This document shows positions 13,445 through 26,391 of a stretch of 64,000 bases of DNA, one piece after another (position 1 is the stretch's first letter; each line of letters starts with the position of its first letter). The notes under the pieces were generated by a model. That model was not told the DNA's origin and ran no database searches. It saw only the letters and a program-made list of their open reading frames with translations. The stretch is taken from assembly GCA_030411725.1 (NCBI GenBank), contig MU839842.1, positions 1 through 64,000 of the forward strand. The letters run 5' to 3'. A program made the position numbers and the translations under genes. This DNA is from Echria macrotheca. Its lineage: Eukaryota; Ascomycota; Sordariomycetes; Sordariales; Schizotheciaceae.

Positions 13445-13611
13445 TGTTACAAGGCCAACCTTGGGTTTAGGAGAAAGATTTATAATTGTATAAGGAGAGG
13501 AAAGGAAGAGAGGAAGTTATAAATGTCCTTATATATATAGTAACGACCCGGCCACCAACCGCCGGCACTCCGGCAGGAGTGCGGTGGCTGGCCGGGAGTG
13601 GTACCGTGATA
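13445..13611 (-). repeat. LTR of the gypsy-type element (5' LTR in element orientation)
   Basis: This is the partner of 531-697. It is less mutated than the left copy; for example it retains CCGGCCACCAACCGCCGG where the left copy has several C-to-T changes. The TSD CTTAA follows directly at 13612. Confidence 0.85.
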
Positions 13612-13995
13612 CTTAAAATAAGTTCTATACACCTTATGTTAAATATATCGCAAATATGATGTAAAAAGACATCGGTTAATTACTACGCCAACGGGTATAA
13701 AGAGTAAAAACAGTAAAATCTGCGATTTGAATTAGTAAACCTGCTAAAAGTAAAAGTATTTTCACATTATATATAACGTAACAATATTAATAATATATAT
13801 AACTCTTTTTTATCTAAAATTAACACGCTTACTGGCCTTATGAAAGTTTATTTGAAATTGATATCGCTAGTTAACTCCAATTGCAAATTTTAGTGCTTCT
13901 AAATTTTAATTTCTGTTTTAAAAATCCAGCTTACCTAATATTATAATATTATCTTATAAGTAGGATATATGGTATTATAAGTATACTATATTAGT

Positions 13996-16593
13996 CAGGG
14001 TTGGCAATTAGTCAGACTACTGACTACTGTAGTCCAGTCACTGCCCTGACTACTGACTACTGTAGTCTAGTCACTGCCTTGACTACGACTACTGACTAGA
14101 CTAGTGTGACTACTGTAGTCAGTAGTCTGACTACAGTGGTCAGTAGGTAAAATTAATAAAAATCATAATTACTTTAAATAGTTATTAATAATCGCTTTAT
14201 AATTAAAGTTTAGTAGTAGTATATAAGTAATAATTATAATGATTTAAATTAAAGTATTAAATATTGAATTAACTTTCCTTATCAAGTTAATTATATAATT
14301 AATATATAAAGTCACTTTTTTTTATACCTTTTTAAATAGCTTACTCCTAGTAAAATCGTATTAAATAGTTAATACCAAATTCATTTATAGAGAAAAGTAA
14401 AATATTTTAATCCTAGCTAATAGTACTATTTGTAACTTACTTATAAACACTTTTAATTATACTTCATTACGCTTAGTAAACTTTTAAAAGGGAATTCAAA
14501 GTTGATATTTCCACTTTGACCTAATTGCAACTTTTTATTCACCTCAATTTCTAATCATTTCTTAAAATTCAAAATCAGTATAAAAGCATAAGGTAAGTTA
14601 TATATATAATAGATAATGTACATATATTTCTAATATAAGCCCCAAAAATATTTCTTAGTTACTATTCTAACTGGAATTAAAAGTAAAAACAGTTGAAATC
14701 GTAATTTCTATTAGTAAACTCCCTAAAAGTAAGGACTTTCTTATACTAAATAGGATATAATAGTACTAATTATATATAACTGCTTTTTATTTAAAGTTAT
14801 TACGCTTATTACCGTTTTAAAAACCTACTGGAAATCGATATTGCTGTTTAACTCTAATTGAGACTTTTCGTACTTATGGATTTTAAATTCTATTTTTAAA
14901 GTTCAGCTTACATAATACTATATAACTAGCTTATAGATAAGGTATATGGTATTATAAGCATGCGGTATATGCTTTTAGGGTTAATTAATTATAACGGAAA
15001 GGCTGGTAAAAATTATTTTAACGTTATAAAATATATAAATTACAATTACTTCTGCTCTTATCGTTAATTAATAAGAAATATATTACTACCGTTGATATAG
15101 TATATTTGGTATTATAATAACTTTAAATAAGTATTTAAATCTATAGTATTAATAGGCTTTTAATCATTTTGTAAATGAAAATCATATATTATATTTGACT
15201 AGTAGTCAGACTACACTAGTCAGTAGTCAGGGTAGTAACTAGACTACAGTAGTCAGTAGTCTGACTACTAGTCAAATATAATATAATATTTTTATTCGCA
15301 AAATAATTAAAAGTCTATTACTACTCTAGAGTTAAATACTTATTTATGGTAATAATAATATACAATATACTATATAAAGGGTAGTAATATATTTCTTATT
15401 GATTAAGAAAAAGAGCATAAGTAATTATCGAAATTATTAACTTTTATTAAAAAACCCTTTAATAAGAGTAAATTTAAAAATAATCGTAATCGTAATTTAT
15501 ATATTTTATAACATAGAATTGGGTTTCATCAGCCTTTGCGTTATAATTATTTAATTCTGAAAATTTATACCGCATGCTTATAGTACTCTATACCTTACAT
15601 ATAAGCTAATTGTATATTATTATATAAGCCGGACTTCTAATATAGAATTTAAAATCCTTAAGTACGAAAAGTCGCAATTGGAGTTAAATAGCGATATCGA
15701 TTTTTAATAGGTTTTTAAAATACTAATAAGCGTATTAACTTTGAATAAAACGTAGTTATACATAATTAGCACTATTATATGCTTATTTAGTATAAAAATA
15801 TTTTTACGTTGAGTAAGTTTACTAATACAAATTACGATTTTAACTGTTTTTTACTCTTATTTCCGGTTAGATGAGTAATTCATAAATATTTATTTGGCTT
15901 CTAGTAGAAATATATTTTATCTGTTATAACTTATATATATAACTCACTTTAAGCTTTTACATTAATTCTCAATTTTAAGAAGTGATTGGAAATCGAGGTG
16001 TATGAAAAGTGCAATTAAATCAAAGTAAAAACACCAATTTGAAAACCCTGTTTAAAAATTCACTAAGCGTAGTAACCTATAATTAAAAATACTTATAAGT
16101 TATAGGTAAGTTCCAAATAATGCTATTAGCTAATACTATAATATTTTACCTTTCTCCCGAATAACAGTTGTTATTTAACTATTTAACTTTTTTGCTAGCA
16201 GTAAGCTTATAAGGTAAGTATTTTTAATTTAAGAAGGTAGTAAAAAAGCGGCTCTATATATTAATTATATAATTCATTGGTTAAAGATGGTTAATTGGAT
16301 ATTTAACCCTTTATTTTAAATTATAAGAATTACTACTTATATACTACTACTAAGCTTTAATTATAAAGCGATTACTAATAACGCTTTAAAATAATAATTA
16401 TTTTTATCATTTTTACCTACTGACTACAGTAGTCACAGTAATCTAGTCAGTAGTTAAAGTACTGACTAGACTACAGTAATCGTAGTCAAAGCAGTGACTA
16501 GACTATAGTAGTTAGTAGTTAGGGCACTGACTAGACTATAGTCGTCAGTAGTCTGATTACTGACTACAGTAGTCTGACTAATTGCCAACCCTG
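13996..16593. mobile_element. Palindromic (head-to-head dimer) family A hAT-like element
   Basis: The left end is CAGGGTTGGCAATTAGTCAG and the right end is its inverse, CTGACTAATTGCCAACCCTG. The two halves are inverted copies throughout. For example, the arm near 14500-14600 (ACCTAATTGCAACTTTTTAT) is mirrored near 15930-16060, and the segment at 14170-14260 is mirrored at 16300-16400. The centre (about 15197-15287) is a GTAGTC/GACTAC array that is itself symmetric. Arms are about 1.2 kb each. Flanking bases (ATATTAGT and ATAATTAG) resemble but do not equal each other, so a clean 8-bp TSD is not proven. It looks like two family A units fused at their right ends. Confidence 0.75.
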
Positions 16594-16895
16594 ATAATTA
16601 GTAATATTCTGTTTTACTTAATGTAAAATTCTTTTTACTTTTAGTAGGTTTACCAATAATGATTACGTTTTTTACTATTTCTTACCCTTAATACCCGTTC
16701 ACGTAGTAATTACTAAATATTTATTTGCGTAGAAACTTGTGTTATATTTTATATATATCCTTTACTTTAAGCTTTTACGTTAATCTGGAATTTTAAGAAA
16801 TTATTGGAAATCGGGATGTGTAAGATGTTGCAATTAGGTCGAAGTGAAAATATCCATTTTAAATAGCCATTTAAAAATTCGCTAAGCGTAATAAC

Positions 16896-18025
16896 CAGGG
16901 TTGGCAATTAGTCAGACTACTGTAGTCAGTAGTCAGACTACTGACTACTGTAGTCTAGTCAGTACCCTGATTACTGACTACAGTAGTCTAGTCACTGCCT
17001 TAACTACGACTACTGTAGTCTAGTCAGTGCCTTGACTACTGACTAGACTACTGTGACTACTATAGTAGTCAGTAGGTAAAAATATTAAAATTAATAATTA
17101 GTTTAAATAGTTATTACAACTTCAAATAAAACCTAATATAGTAGTAATTAAGTAATTGTAATCAGGCATTTAATATGTTTATTTTACCTTATACCAGATT
17201 ATACCTTTCCCTATTAGTAATTAGAGTGCTAGTAAATTTTAAAAGCTTTTGGAAATCTAAAATAGCAAACAAGCCCAAATCAACTATTTAGAACCTTTCA
17301 ACTTCCAATCATTTCTTAAAATTCCAAATTATCGTAGAAGCTTAAAATAAGTTATAAATCTAATGCATAACATAGAGATCTACTATAAAGCTAAAAGACA
17401 CTTAGTAATTACTACGCTAACGGCTATTAAAGGTAAGAAAATGTAAAAACAATAATTTTGATTCCTTAACCTATTAAAATTAAAAACATTTTTACAGTAA
17501 GTAAAACATAATAATACGAATTAAGTATAACTACTTTTTGTTTAAAGTTAATATACTTATTAGCCCTTCAAAAATTTATTGGAAATCGATATTGGTATTT
17601 AACTCCAATTACAACTTTTAATACTTCCGGATTTTAAATTCCATTTTAAAAATCCAGCGTATATAGTAATAAAAAGCTAACTTGTAGGTAAGATATATAG
17701 TATTACAAACACACCGTCTATATTTTTAAGATTACTTAATACCAATGGAAAAGTCTGTAAACTGTAACTTTACATTATAATGTATATAAAGTATACCCAT
17801 TTCATCAAAATACGATAATTTCAATATCTGTTTATGCTTTTATTAATAAGTATATAGTTACTCTTTGTATATACTAAATTTATATTTCTATTGCTGGAAG
17901 TATATAATTATATAGAATTAACAAGCTGTTTTATTATTTTAAAAGTAGAAATAATGTATTATAATTGACTAGTAGTCAGTAATCTGACTACTGACTAATA
18001 ACTACTGACTACTTTGCCAACCCTG
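16896..18025 (+). mobile_element. Family A hAT-like element, complete, 8-bp TSD
   Basis: This is a 1130-bp unit starting CAGGGTTGGCAATTAGTCAG and ending ACTTTGCCAACCCTG. The 8-bp TSD GTAATAAC flanks it perfectly (16888-16895 and 18026-18033). Subterminal GTAGTC/GACTAC arrays occupy about 16905-17080 at the left and 17965-18015 at the right. It is inserted in the arm of another family A copy. CAGGG-type termini plus an 8-bp TSD identify the hAT superfamily. There is no coding capacity. Confidence 0.88.
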
Positions 18026-18210
18026 GTAATAACTAATAATAAAAGATATATTTAGGTAAGTTACAAATAATACTACTAACAAATGTTTAAATTTTTACCT
18101 CTTTCCAGTATTTGGATTCTTAATTATCCTTCTTCTATTTTTTACTTGTTTGGAAATATACGTTTAATTTAAAAAAGGGTAGGAAAAAAAGCGACTCTAT
18201 ACATTAATTA

Positions 18211-19200
18211 CAGGGTTGGGACATTAGTCCTTAGTCATTAATCCAGTAGTCCGGACTACTATAGTCCAGTAGTCAGAGTCACGGCCGTGACTAGACTACT
18301 GGACTAGTAGTCCGGGGGGTGACTAGACTACCCGGACTAGTAGTCCGGACTACTGTAAAAAATAAAATTTAAATTATTAATTAAATGGTTAATACCTAGT
18401 ATTTACCAATTATATAGTCTTTATATTTTTTAGAGTTATTATATCCTATAAAATCGGATTCTAAGGCACATTTCCTATAAAACCGAACTTTTCACTATAA
18501 TAATACACGTTTTTTAAAACGGATTTAGGGCTCATAATAAGGCCTATAACCAGTTATATATAGCTTATAATTTATTATAGTATAATTACTAAATTTAAAC
18601 TTTTAATCGATGATTAGAATTCCACTTGCGTGCAAAGTTACATTTAGATCAATAACAAATTTAGTTTCTGACTAATTTTATTAAATCGAGTAATTGTAAT
18701 ATTATAAAATAAAAGTCACTACTTACTAAGTAGTAATATAATATAATAATAGACTATTTTAAACTTATATTTCTCCAGGCCAATCTCGTAATAATTATAC
18801 TTTTATGGGTTTTTTAAATAAAAATATACTTTTCTCCCTATTTCTATACTATTTTTAAATAAGCTTTAGTACTATAAGGTAGCGCATACTACCCCATATA
18901 GTAGGTAAAAGCTAATTTAAGTTAATCAAGTAAACCTGATTTTTAATATACGATTTAAAATCCAGTTGTATAAAAAGTTGCAATTGGCTCGGAATAAGAA
19001 CATTATTTTTTAATCGATTCTAACAACTCTAATAGTTATTTATATTAACTAAAAGTAAAAAATTCTAACTATAAAATAACATTATATTAAACTAATAAGC
19101 CATTTTAAATATATATTTTACTAAGCCAATTTCGTAATATTCTTATTTCAGGTCATTTTGTACTTTAAAAGGCGAGAAAATAAAAAATCCATTAACTAAA
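18211..19200 (+). mobile_element. Family B hAT-like element, left part
   Basis: It begins CAGGGTTGGGACATTAGTCC with an array of GTAGTCC/GGACTAC motifs to about 18355. The AT-rich interior that follows is shared with copies at 24982, 35258 and 36760. It interrupts a family A arm after ATTAATTA (18203-18210). No matching right end was found. The sequence runs on into the region carrying the hAT transposase relic, so this may be the remnant of an autonomous copy. Confidence 0.65.
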
Positions 19201-19208
19201 GAAGTAAT

Positions 19209-19276
19209 TATATAGAAATAAGGAAATAAGGAAATATGAAATAGGAAATAGGAAATAAGAAATAGGAAAATAGGAA
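19209..19276. repeat. GGAAATA-type short tandem repeat
   Basis: Imperfect 6-8 bp units of the kind GGAAATA / AGGAAAATA are repeated about nine times in the purine-rich strand. Confidence 0.8.
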
Positions 19277-19380
19277 AATACAGGACTAAGAAAAAGTAAT
19301 AAATCCTAATCTTTATCCTCCTCTTCTTCTTCTACTATATTATTTTGAAAATTATCCTTTAGTTATTTTAAATCCTTTAT

Positions 19381-21620
19381 TTCCCAACTTTTTAATAAAA
19401 CTATTTATTTAATTGTTTCTAATTCCAGCCTATTTCGATTTTTTGGTAATAATATTACTACTTATCGAAAATACCCTTTCTACTAGTACTAAAGTTACTA
19501 GAATTATTAAATATCTTTTAACTATTAGGCCTAAAACTAAATATTTCGAAGCGTTTATCTTCCAATATTCTAAAGGTTAAATTTATTTAAATAGTATTAG
19601 TTTCTAAAATTAAAAATAATAAAAAGAATCAAAGTAAGTAATAAAAAGTATTTAAATATATACCTTTTTACCAGTAACCGGCTTATGGATATAATTGACG
19701 TATTTTAAGCTTTAGCTAACTAAGTTGTAAAAATTGTCTTTATTATCTGAAGCGTTATATATATCCTCCTGTTGTTTTAGGGGGTTTAAATTTAATTCCT
19801 TTTAAACTTTCTAAAGTAAATATTAGTATTAAGAAATAAAAAATTATATATTTTACTTACTTTAAAAATTCTTCTTTTATAAGTTTGCAAACTTTGTGTT
19901 TTGTAGTAGCGCTAAAATATAAATATCCGTTTTGCTTAAAAAGCTGTATTTCGAATCGTGGATCCAGGAATATAGTAAAAAGGTGTAGTTTAAACCGTTT
20001 TAACCGGTTTACTAATAATAGTTTCCGTAAAAAATATTTATTTAACTTTACAATTTCAGCTTTAATAATTAAAGTGAAAGTATTATACTACTTAACCTAA
20101 AATATAAATTAGTAAATAATAATAAAGTATAAAGTTAAGTAATTTACTGAAAACAATATTTGCAGTATTAGTAAAGTTTATTATCCAACTATAAAGCGAA
20201 TATTATATTAATGTTAATAAGGCTTTACTTTTTATTTACTAAATATATAACAAATTCAAAGCCTTAATTTTGGAATTTAATAATAAGGTATCAAAAGAAG
20301 AAATATTAATAAGTAAATTACTTAACTTATACTTTGAGTTTTTAAAGCGTTATCTACTCAGTTGCCGTAAAAAGTATTTTTAATATTCCTTATTTACAAT
20401 ATTTCAGTAAATATAAATTAACGGATTTTTCAACTCAAGGGTAAATTTAATCATATAATAGATAAAATTCCACCTAGTAGCGTTATCTAAAAATAATATT
20501 AGTAATTAGTAATTAGTAATTTAATAAGGCTAATAAATAACTTACCAAGTAAAATAACCCGTTTTTTAAGTTATCTAGTAAAATACCCTAGTCCTTAGCT
20601 TAGCGAATCTCTTCTTATAATAGTTTTTTAATTTCGAGAATGTTTTTAACTATTATTACAATCCGTTAAATTTATATAGTAAGAGCTAAAATAATTATTA
20701 GTATAAGGTTAATTAATTAAGAAATAATTTCCTTATTTTTATTCTTTAATTTTATAAGCCGTAAATTAATGAAATAAGTAAGTTGCTTATTTAAGTTAAC
20801 CGTAAATATAAACTTTTTAAATATATTTACGGTTACTAAATTAAAGATATAAGTAACGTAGCGGATATTATTATATTTAAATTCCGGATTAAGCCTTTGA
20901 AATTTCAAAAGAAAGGTATTATTATTAGGTACATTATTATTAGTAATACTAATTAATTAAGTTAGTAATTAAATAATTTCTATAATAGCCTTAATAATAA
21001 ATATAGTTTACGTTAAAATTATATTTCTTATAATTAAAGGATAAAGCTTAATAGCCTTTAAAAGTTCGTTATAAATATATAAATTGATATAGTTATTTGG
21101 AATATTTTTAAAAGCTAAAACTATCACTAGTAAGAGTTATTAAAAGATAATATAACTAATTATTTACCTAATAGCTGATAAACTAATTTAAAATCTTAGT
21201 TAATATAGTTAATAATTATTCTTAAATAACTATTTTGGGCTTTTAAAGTTTGAATATCGAAAGTTAAGTAAAAAATGCCAAGTAATTTGATATTTGCTTT
21301 TAACTTAGTATTAAATAATGAGAAAAACCGATTAAAGGTAGAATTAAGTAAAGATTTTATTTTTGTCCGATAAATTATAAGCGTTTTGCTAAAACGATAA
21401 TAATAATTAATATATTAAGAATTTAAATTCCATTATATAATTAATAAAATTACTAACCTGTTAAAGTAAAGTAGTAAATCTCGAAAAGATTTGGAATTTA
21501 CGGCGTTAAAAGATAGGTTATTTTCGATAAGAAAGGTTAAAAACCTTTAATAAAGCCTTTTTTTTTTCAAAATCAGAAACGGTATTAGTACGTGCTCTTT
21601 TTACTGGAACTAACCTAAAA
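19381..21620 (-). pseudogene. RIP-degraded hAT-family transposase
   Basis: Three blocks read on the minus strand fit a hAT transposase in the right order. About 21523-21457 gives NNLSFNAVNSKSFRDLLLYF, the segment after the BED finger. About 21285-21170 gives LTFDIQTLKAQNSYLRIII then NYIN, matching the conserved hAT core F-D-x-W-T-S.....Y-L-G-I/V. About 19560-19381 gives SKYLVLGLIVKRYLII and then LVERVFSISSNIITKK, the C-terminal dimerisation domain. An intron-like stretch (GTTAGT...TTTTAG, about 21456-21389) separates the first two blocks. Stops such as TAA and TAG occur where C-to-T change explains them. The gene is dead. It probably drove the CAGGGTTGG elements around it. Confidence 0.82.
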
Positions 21621-22028
21621 AAAATCGAATTTAAGTTGCTGTAGGAATTATTTCTATTATTATAATTAGACTAAATTAGTATTAATCAAATTAATAATAT
21701 AATAGATAATAAAATTAATAATATAATAGATAATGGAATTCATAATATAATAGGTAATAAAACAATAACTTACTTTTACTTTTTGGAGATTTTGACTTTT
21801 CGTTAAAAGCAATAAAAGGGTACTGTCTTTTATAATACCGAGAATAATTCAAAGTTTTAAAACCCTTTATAATATCCGTTATTTTCCAATTACACCTATT
21901 AAATTATATTAATATTAAAAAGATAGTATTAAAAATTAATACTTACGCAGTATACTAAGCTACTACCTATCTATCCTTTAGGGGACTAATAGGTAGTAAA
22001 GTGCGTATAAACAGGCCATATTTGAAAA
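21621..22028. other. AT-rich sequence upstream of the transposase relic
   Basis: There is no gene here. It holds repeated AATATAATAGATAATRRAATT units (about 21690-21760). It ends where a family A element begins at 22029. Confidence 0.5.
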
Positions 22029-24541
22029 CAGGGTTGGCAATTAGTCAGACTACTGTAGTCAGTAGTCTGACTACAATAGTCAGTAAGTAAAAATAATGAA
22101 AATAATAATTATTATAAATAATTATTAGTAATCGCTTTATAATTAAAATTTAGTTGTAGTATACAAGTAATAATTATTATAATTTACACTAAAGGGTTAA
22201 ATATTAAATTAACCGTCTTTAATAGCTTAATTATATAATCAATATATAAAGTCACCTTTTTTTACTGCCTTTTTAAATAGCTTACTCTCAGTAAAAAAGT
22301 ATTAAATAGTTAAATAACAATTTTAATTACAGAAAAAGGTAAAATATTTTAAAACTAGCTAATAGTATCGTTTGTAAACTATTTAAAAGTATTTTTAATT
22401 ATAATTTATTACGTTCGGTAAATTTTTAAAAGGGTATTTAAAATTAGTATTTCCACTTTAACCTAATTACAACTTTTATACACTTCAATTTCCAATCACC
22501 TCTTAAATTCACAATCAAGGTAAAGGCGTAAAATAAGTTATATATATAATAAATAATGTATATTTCTACTTTAAGCCCAAAAAAATTTGTTTATAACTAC
22601 TCTAACCGGAATAAAGGGTAAAAGCAGTTAAAATCATAATTTATATTAGTAAACCTATATAAAATTAAAACTTGTTTGTACTAAATAAAATATAATGGTA
22701 CTAATTATATATAACTACTTTTTATTCAAAGTTAATACGCTTATCAGGATTTAAAAAAATTATTGGAAATCAATATCACTATTTAACTCCAATTACCACT
22801 TTTCGTATTTATAGATTTTAAATTCTATTTTAAAAACTCAGCTTATATAATAATATATAACTAGCTTATAGGTAAGGTATATAACACTATAAGCATCCAC
22901 TATATACCTTTGGAACTAATTAAATATAAGGCAAAGGCTAATAAAAAAAATTAATTTTACGTTATAAAGCATATAAATCACAATTACTCTTATTAAAAGG
23001 TAGTAATTTTAATAATTACTTATACTCTTTTCGTTAATTAATAAAAAATATATTACTAATCTTTATATAATAGATTTCATATTATTATTACTATAAATAA
23101 GTATTTAAATTTATAGTATTAATAGCAGGGTTGGTAAATTAGTCAGTAGTCATTAGTCAGTAGTCACTGACCACAGTAGTCAGTAGTCATTAGTCAAGGC
23201 ACTGACTAGACTACAGTAGTCAGTAGTCAGGCCTGTGACTAGACTACAGTAGTCAGTAGTCAGGGTAGTGACTAGACTCCTGTAGTCAGTAGTCTGACTA
23301 CTGACTACTGTAGTCTGACTACTAGTCAAATATAATATATTATTTTTTTCTGCAAATAATGAAAAGCCTATTAATACTACACATTTAAATCCTTATTTAT
23401 AGTAATAATAATATAAAACATACCAATTTAATATACTATATAAAGGGTAGTAGTGAAGCTCTATATTTGTTATTTATTAATAAGAAAAGCATAAGTAATT
23501 ATTGAAATTATCGGCTTTTTATAAGAGTAATCGTAATTTATACATTTTTAACGTAAATCTAACCTTTATGAGCCTATTCGTAATATTTAATTAACTCTAA
23601 AAGCAAATACCAAATGCTTATAGTACTATATATCTTATCTATAAGCTAGTTGTATATTGCCATGTGAGCTGAGGCTGTAAAATAGAATTTAAAATCTATA
23701 AGTACGAAAAGTCGCAATTAAAGTTAAATAGCGATATCGATTTCCAATAGGTTTTTAAAATGACAATAAGCGTATTAACTTTAAATAAAAAGTACCTATA
23801 TATAATTAGCATTATTATATCTTATGTAGTATAAAAATATTTTTACTTTTAGTAAGTTTACTAATAGAAATTACGATTTTAACTGTTTTTTACTCTTAAT
23901 TCCAATTAGAGTAGTAATCACTTCATATTCCTTGGACTTATAGTAGAAATATATGTTATCTATTATATACCCAACTTACTTTTAAGCTTTTATACTGACC
24001 TTGAATTTTAAGAAACGATTGGAAATCGAGGTGCATAAAAAGTTGCAATTAGGTTAAAGTAGATATATTAACTTTAAATGCTCTTTTTAAAGTCCTCTCG
24101 GTGTAATAACTGATAGTTAAAAGTATTAATAGGTAACTTATAAATACTACTATATAGTAGTCCTAACAGATTTTACTTTGTTTGATAATTAGAATTATTA
24201 TTTAAAATAATAATTATTTTTATTATTTTTACCTACTGACTACAGTAGTCACAGTAGTCTAGTCAGTAGTCTGACTAATTCCCAACCCTGATTAATAGGC
24301 TTTTATTCATTTTGCAAATAAAAATAATATATTATATTTAACTAGTAGTCAGACTACAGTAGTCAGTAGTCAGACTACTAACTACTGTAGTCTAGTCACA
24401 GGCCTGACTACTGATTACTGTAGTCTAGTCAGTGCCCTAACTACTGACTACTGTAGTCTAGTCACTACCTTGACTAATGACTACTGACTACTGTAGTCAG
24501 TGACTACTGACTAATGACTACTGACTAATTTGCCAACCCTG
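22029..24541 (+). mobile_element. Family A hAT-like element interrupted by a second copy
   Basis: It begins CAGGGTTGGCAATTAGTCAG and ends AATTTGCCAACCCTG. Once the nested copy at 23126-24290 and one TSD are removed, the unit is about 1.34 kb, in line with other family A copies. Outer flanks (TTTGAAAA and CTCTACAC) do not match, so one side has probably been rearranged. Confidence 0.75.
23126..24290 (-). mobile_element. Family A hAT-like element nested in another family A copy
   Basis: This 1165-bp unit in reverse orientation starts CAGGGTTGGTAAATTAGTCA and ends CTAATTCCCAACCCTG. It is flanked by a perfect 8-bp TSD, ATTAATAG (23118-23125 and 24291-24298). The host sequence on both sides is continuous with the family A copy at 22029-24541. 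Confidence 0.88.
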
Positions 24542-24981
24542 CTCTACACTAATGGTGTTATTATTTAAGTTATAAGGCATTTTTGTATCACGAGAAAAAT
24601 TGGATTTTTAAAATACGATTTGAAATTTATATCTACCAACGGTTGCAATTAATAACACTTTTGATTTTCAAAGGCCTCTTATAAATCCAATAAACAAAGT
24701 AATGCTAGATTAAAAATACTTCTATATACTTCGTAATTTCCTCATTTACTTAACATGAAAATGCTTTGATATTTAATACTTATACTAAGATTAAAACTAC
24801 TATTTCAATATTTTTTTATCTTTTTTCGCGTAATAATATTATTTATAGAAACTTATTACACTATTAGGCTACGAACCTATACTACTTACCTTATTCCTGC
24901 ATCAATTTTATTTTGGTTCTAAATTTCATAGGTACGCTAACGAAAATTTCAAAATTATCTATATATCGGTAGTAGTATAAG

Positions 24982-26202
24982 CAGGGTTGGGACATTAATT
25001 CTTAGTCATTAGTCCAGTAGTCAGAATCACAGCCGTAATTATACTATTGGACTAGTAGTCCGGGGGGTGACTAGACCACCTGGACTACTAGTCCGGACTA
25101 CTTGACCACTGCGAAATTTATTTTAAATTATTAATTAAATAGGTAGTACGTAGTATTTACCAATTATATATCTTATTTGCTAATTATATAGTTCTTATAT
25201 TTCCTAGGGTTATTATATTTTATAATATCAGCTTTTAAGGCACTTTTCTTATAAAACCGAACTTTTTACTTTAATATTATACGTTTTTTGTAAAGTAGTT
25301 CCAGGCTCATAATAAGGCTTATAACCATTTATATAGCCTATAAGCTATTATAAGATAATTACAAAAATTGAGCTTTTAATTAATGATTAGAAATCCACTT
25401 GTGCAAAAAGTTACAATTAGGTCAAAGTAATAACTTTAATTTGTAACTAAGTTTATTAACTCGAGGAATTGAAATATGTAAAAATGAAGGTTAGTACTTA
25501 TTAAGCAATAGTATAATATAATAATAGCCCATTTTAGACCTATATTTTTCTAGGGCAATTTCGTAATAATAGTCCTTTTATATGGGTTTTCGACAAAAAT
25601 ATGTATTTCTCCTTATTCCTATACTAATTTTAAATACATCTTAGTGCTAGGAGGTAACGTATACCATCCCATACACTAACTACCTCGAAGCTATTTCGAG
25701 TTAATGAAGTAAATCTGATTTTTAATTAACAATTCAAAATCTAGTTATATAAATAGGTCTATTAACTCGAAACAAGAATTTTATATTGTAATCAACTTTA
25801 ATAAATCTAATAACTATAGTAACCAAAAGTAAAAAATAGTAATCAAAAAATGATCTTGTACTAAGTTAGTAAGTCGCCTAAAATATTTATTTTGCTAAGC
25901 CAATTTTATGATATCTTTCCTTTTAGCGTTTTTATCATCTTTTCTTATTTATAACATAGAAATAACAAGTAAAAAGTAGCAAATTTGCTTATAAATACAG
26001 AAAAACCGGTAAAAGTAGCAAATATAAGCCTAATAACTACATTATTAATTTTATTAGGTAATATTAATATAGTATATAGCTGATATTAGTAATAGTAATT
26101 AGAATAATAAGTTAATAAGCCTATTAGGCTATTATAGTAATTAAAAAATAAAAATACTCTATTAAGGGGTGGATTACTAGTTTAGACTTAATCCCAACCC
26201 TG
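24982..26202 (+). mobile_element. Family B hAT-like element
   Basis: It begins CAGGGTTGGGACATTAATTC with GTAGTCC/GGACTAC motifs and ends TTAATCCCAACCCTG, about 1.22 kb. Flanks AGTATAAG and TATATAGG agree only partly, so the TSD is eroded or absent. The 440 bp before it (24542-24981) are interior sequence of another family B copy. Confidence 0.75.
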
Positions 26203-26391
26203 TATATAGGGCTTTTACTTTCTACTTTTAGTCAATAAAACGAGTAATATTCACTCATATAGCAATTTCTATCTTCTTTATTCTCTATTTGTATATTTTA
26301 TATACTAACGTATATTATATTATAGTTATAATTTAATTTTAGTTATACTTATTTGAGCTATTTCTAGTTTTTTTTTTTTTACCTATATTAG

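Larger units (their letters stand above)
531..13611 (-). mobile_element. RIP-degraded Ty3/gypsy-type LTR retrotransposon with nested insertions
   Basis: Two direct repeats of 167 bp (531-697 and 13445-13611) start TGTTAC and end GTAATA or GTGATA, degraded from GTRACA. The pair is flanked by a perfect 5-bp TSD, CTTAA (526-530 and 13612-13616). An empty site with the same flanks is seen inside another family A copy at about 17341. Reverse-transcriptase remnants lie on the minus strand near 5.0-5.2 kb, so the 5' LTR is the right-hand one. The internal region (about 12.7 kb) is much longer than a usual gypsy element, partly because of the insertions at 8207-10714 and 12656-12875. Apart from those, the interior is AT-rich with no open frame. 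Less-mutated patches occur at about 5570-5860, 5980-6050 and 7425-7660. Confidence 0.85.

Noticed and set aside
19885..20100. 71-codon plus-strand frame
   Set aside because: It lies antisense to the hAT transposase relic, which has recognisable blocks on the other strand.
13996..24541. CRISPR-like appearance of regularly repeated GTAGTC blocks
   Set aside because: The units are short, nearly without spacers, symmetric on both strands, and bounded by transposon ends with 8-bp duplications; this is eukaryotic DNA.
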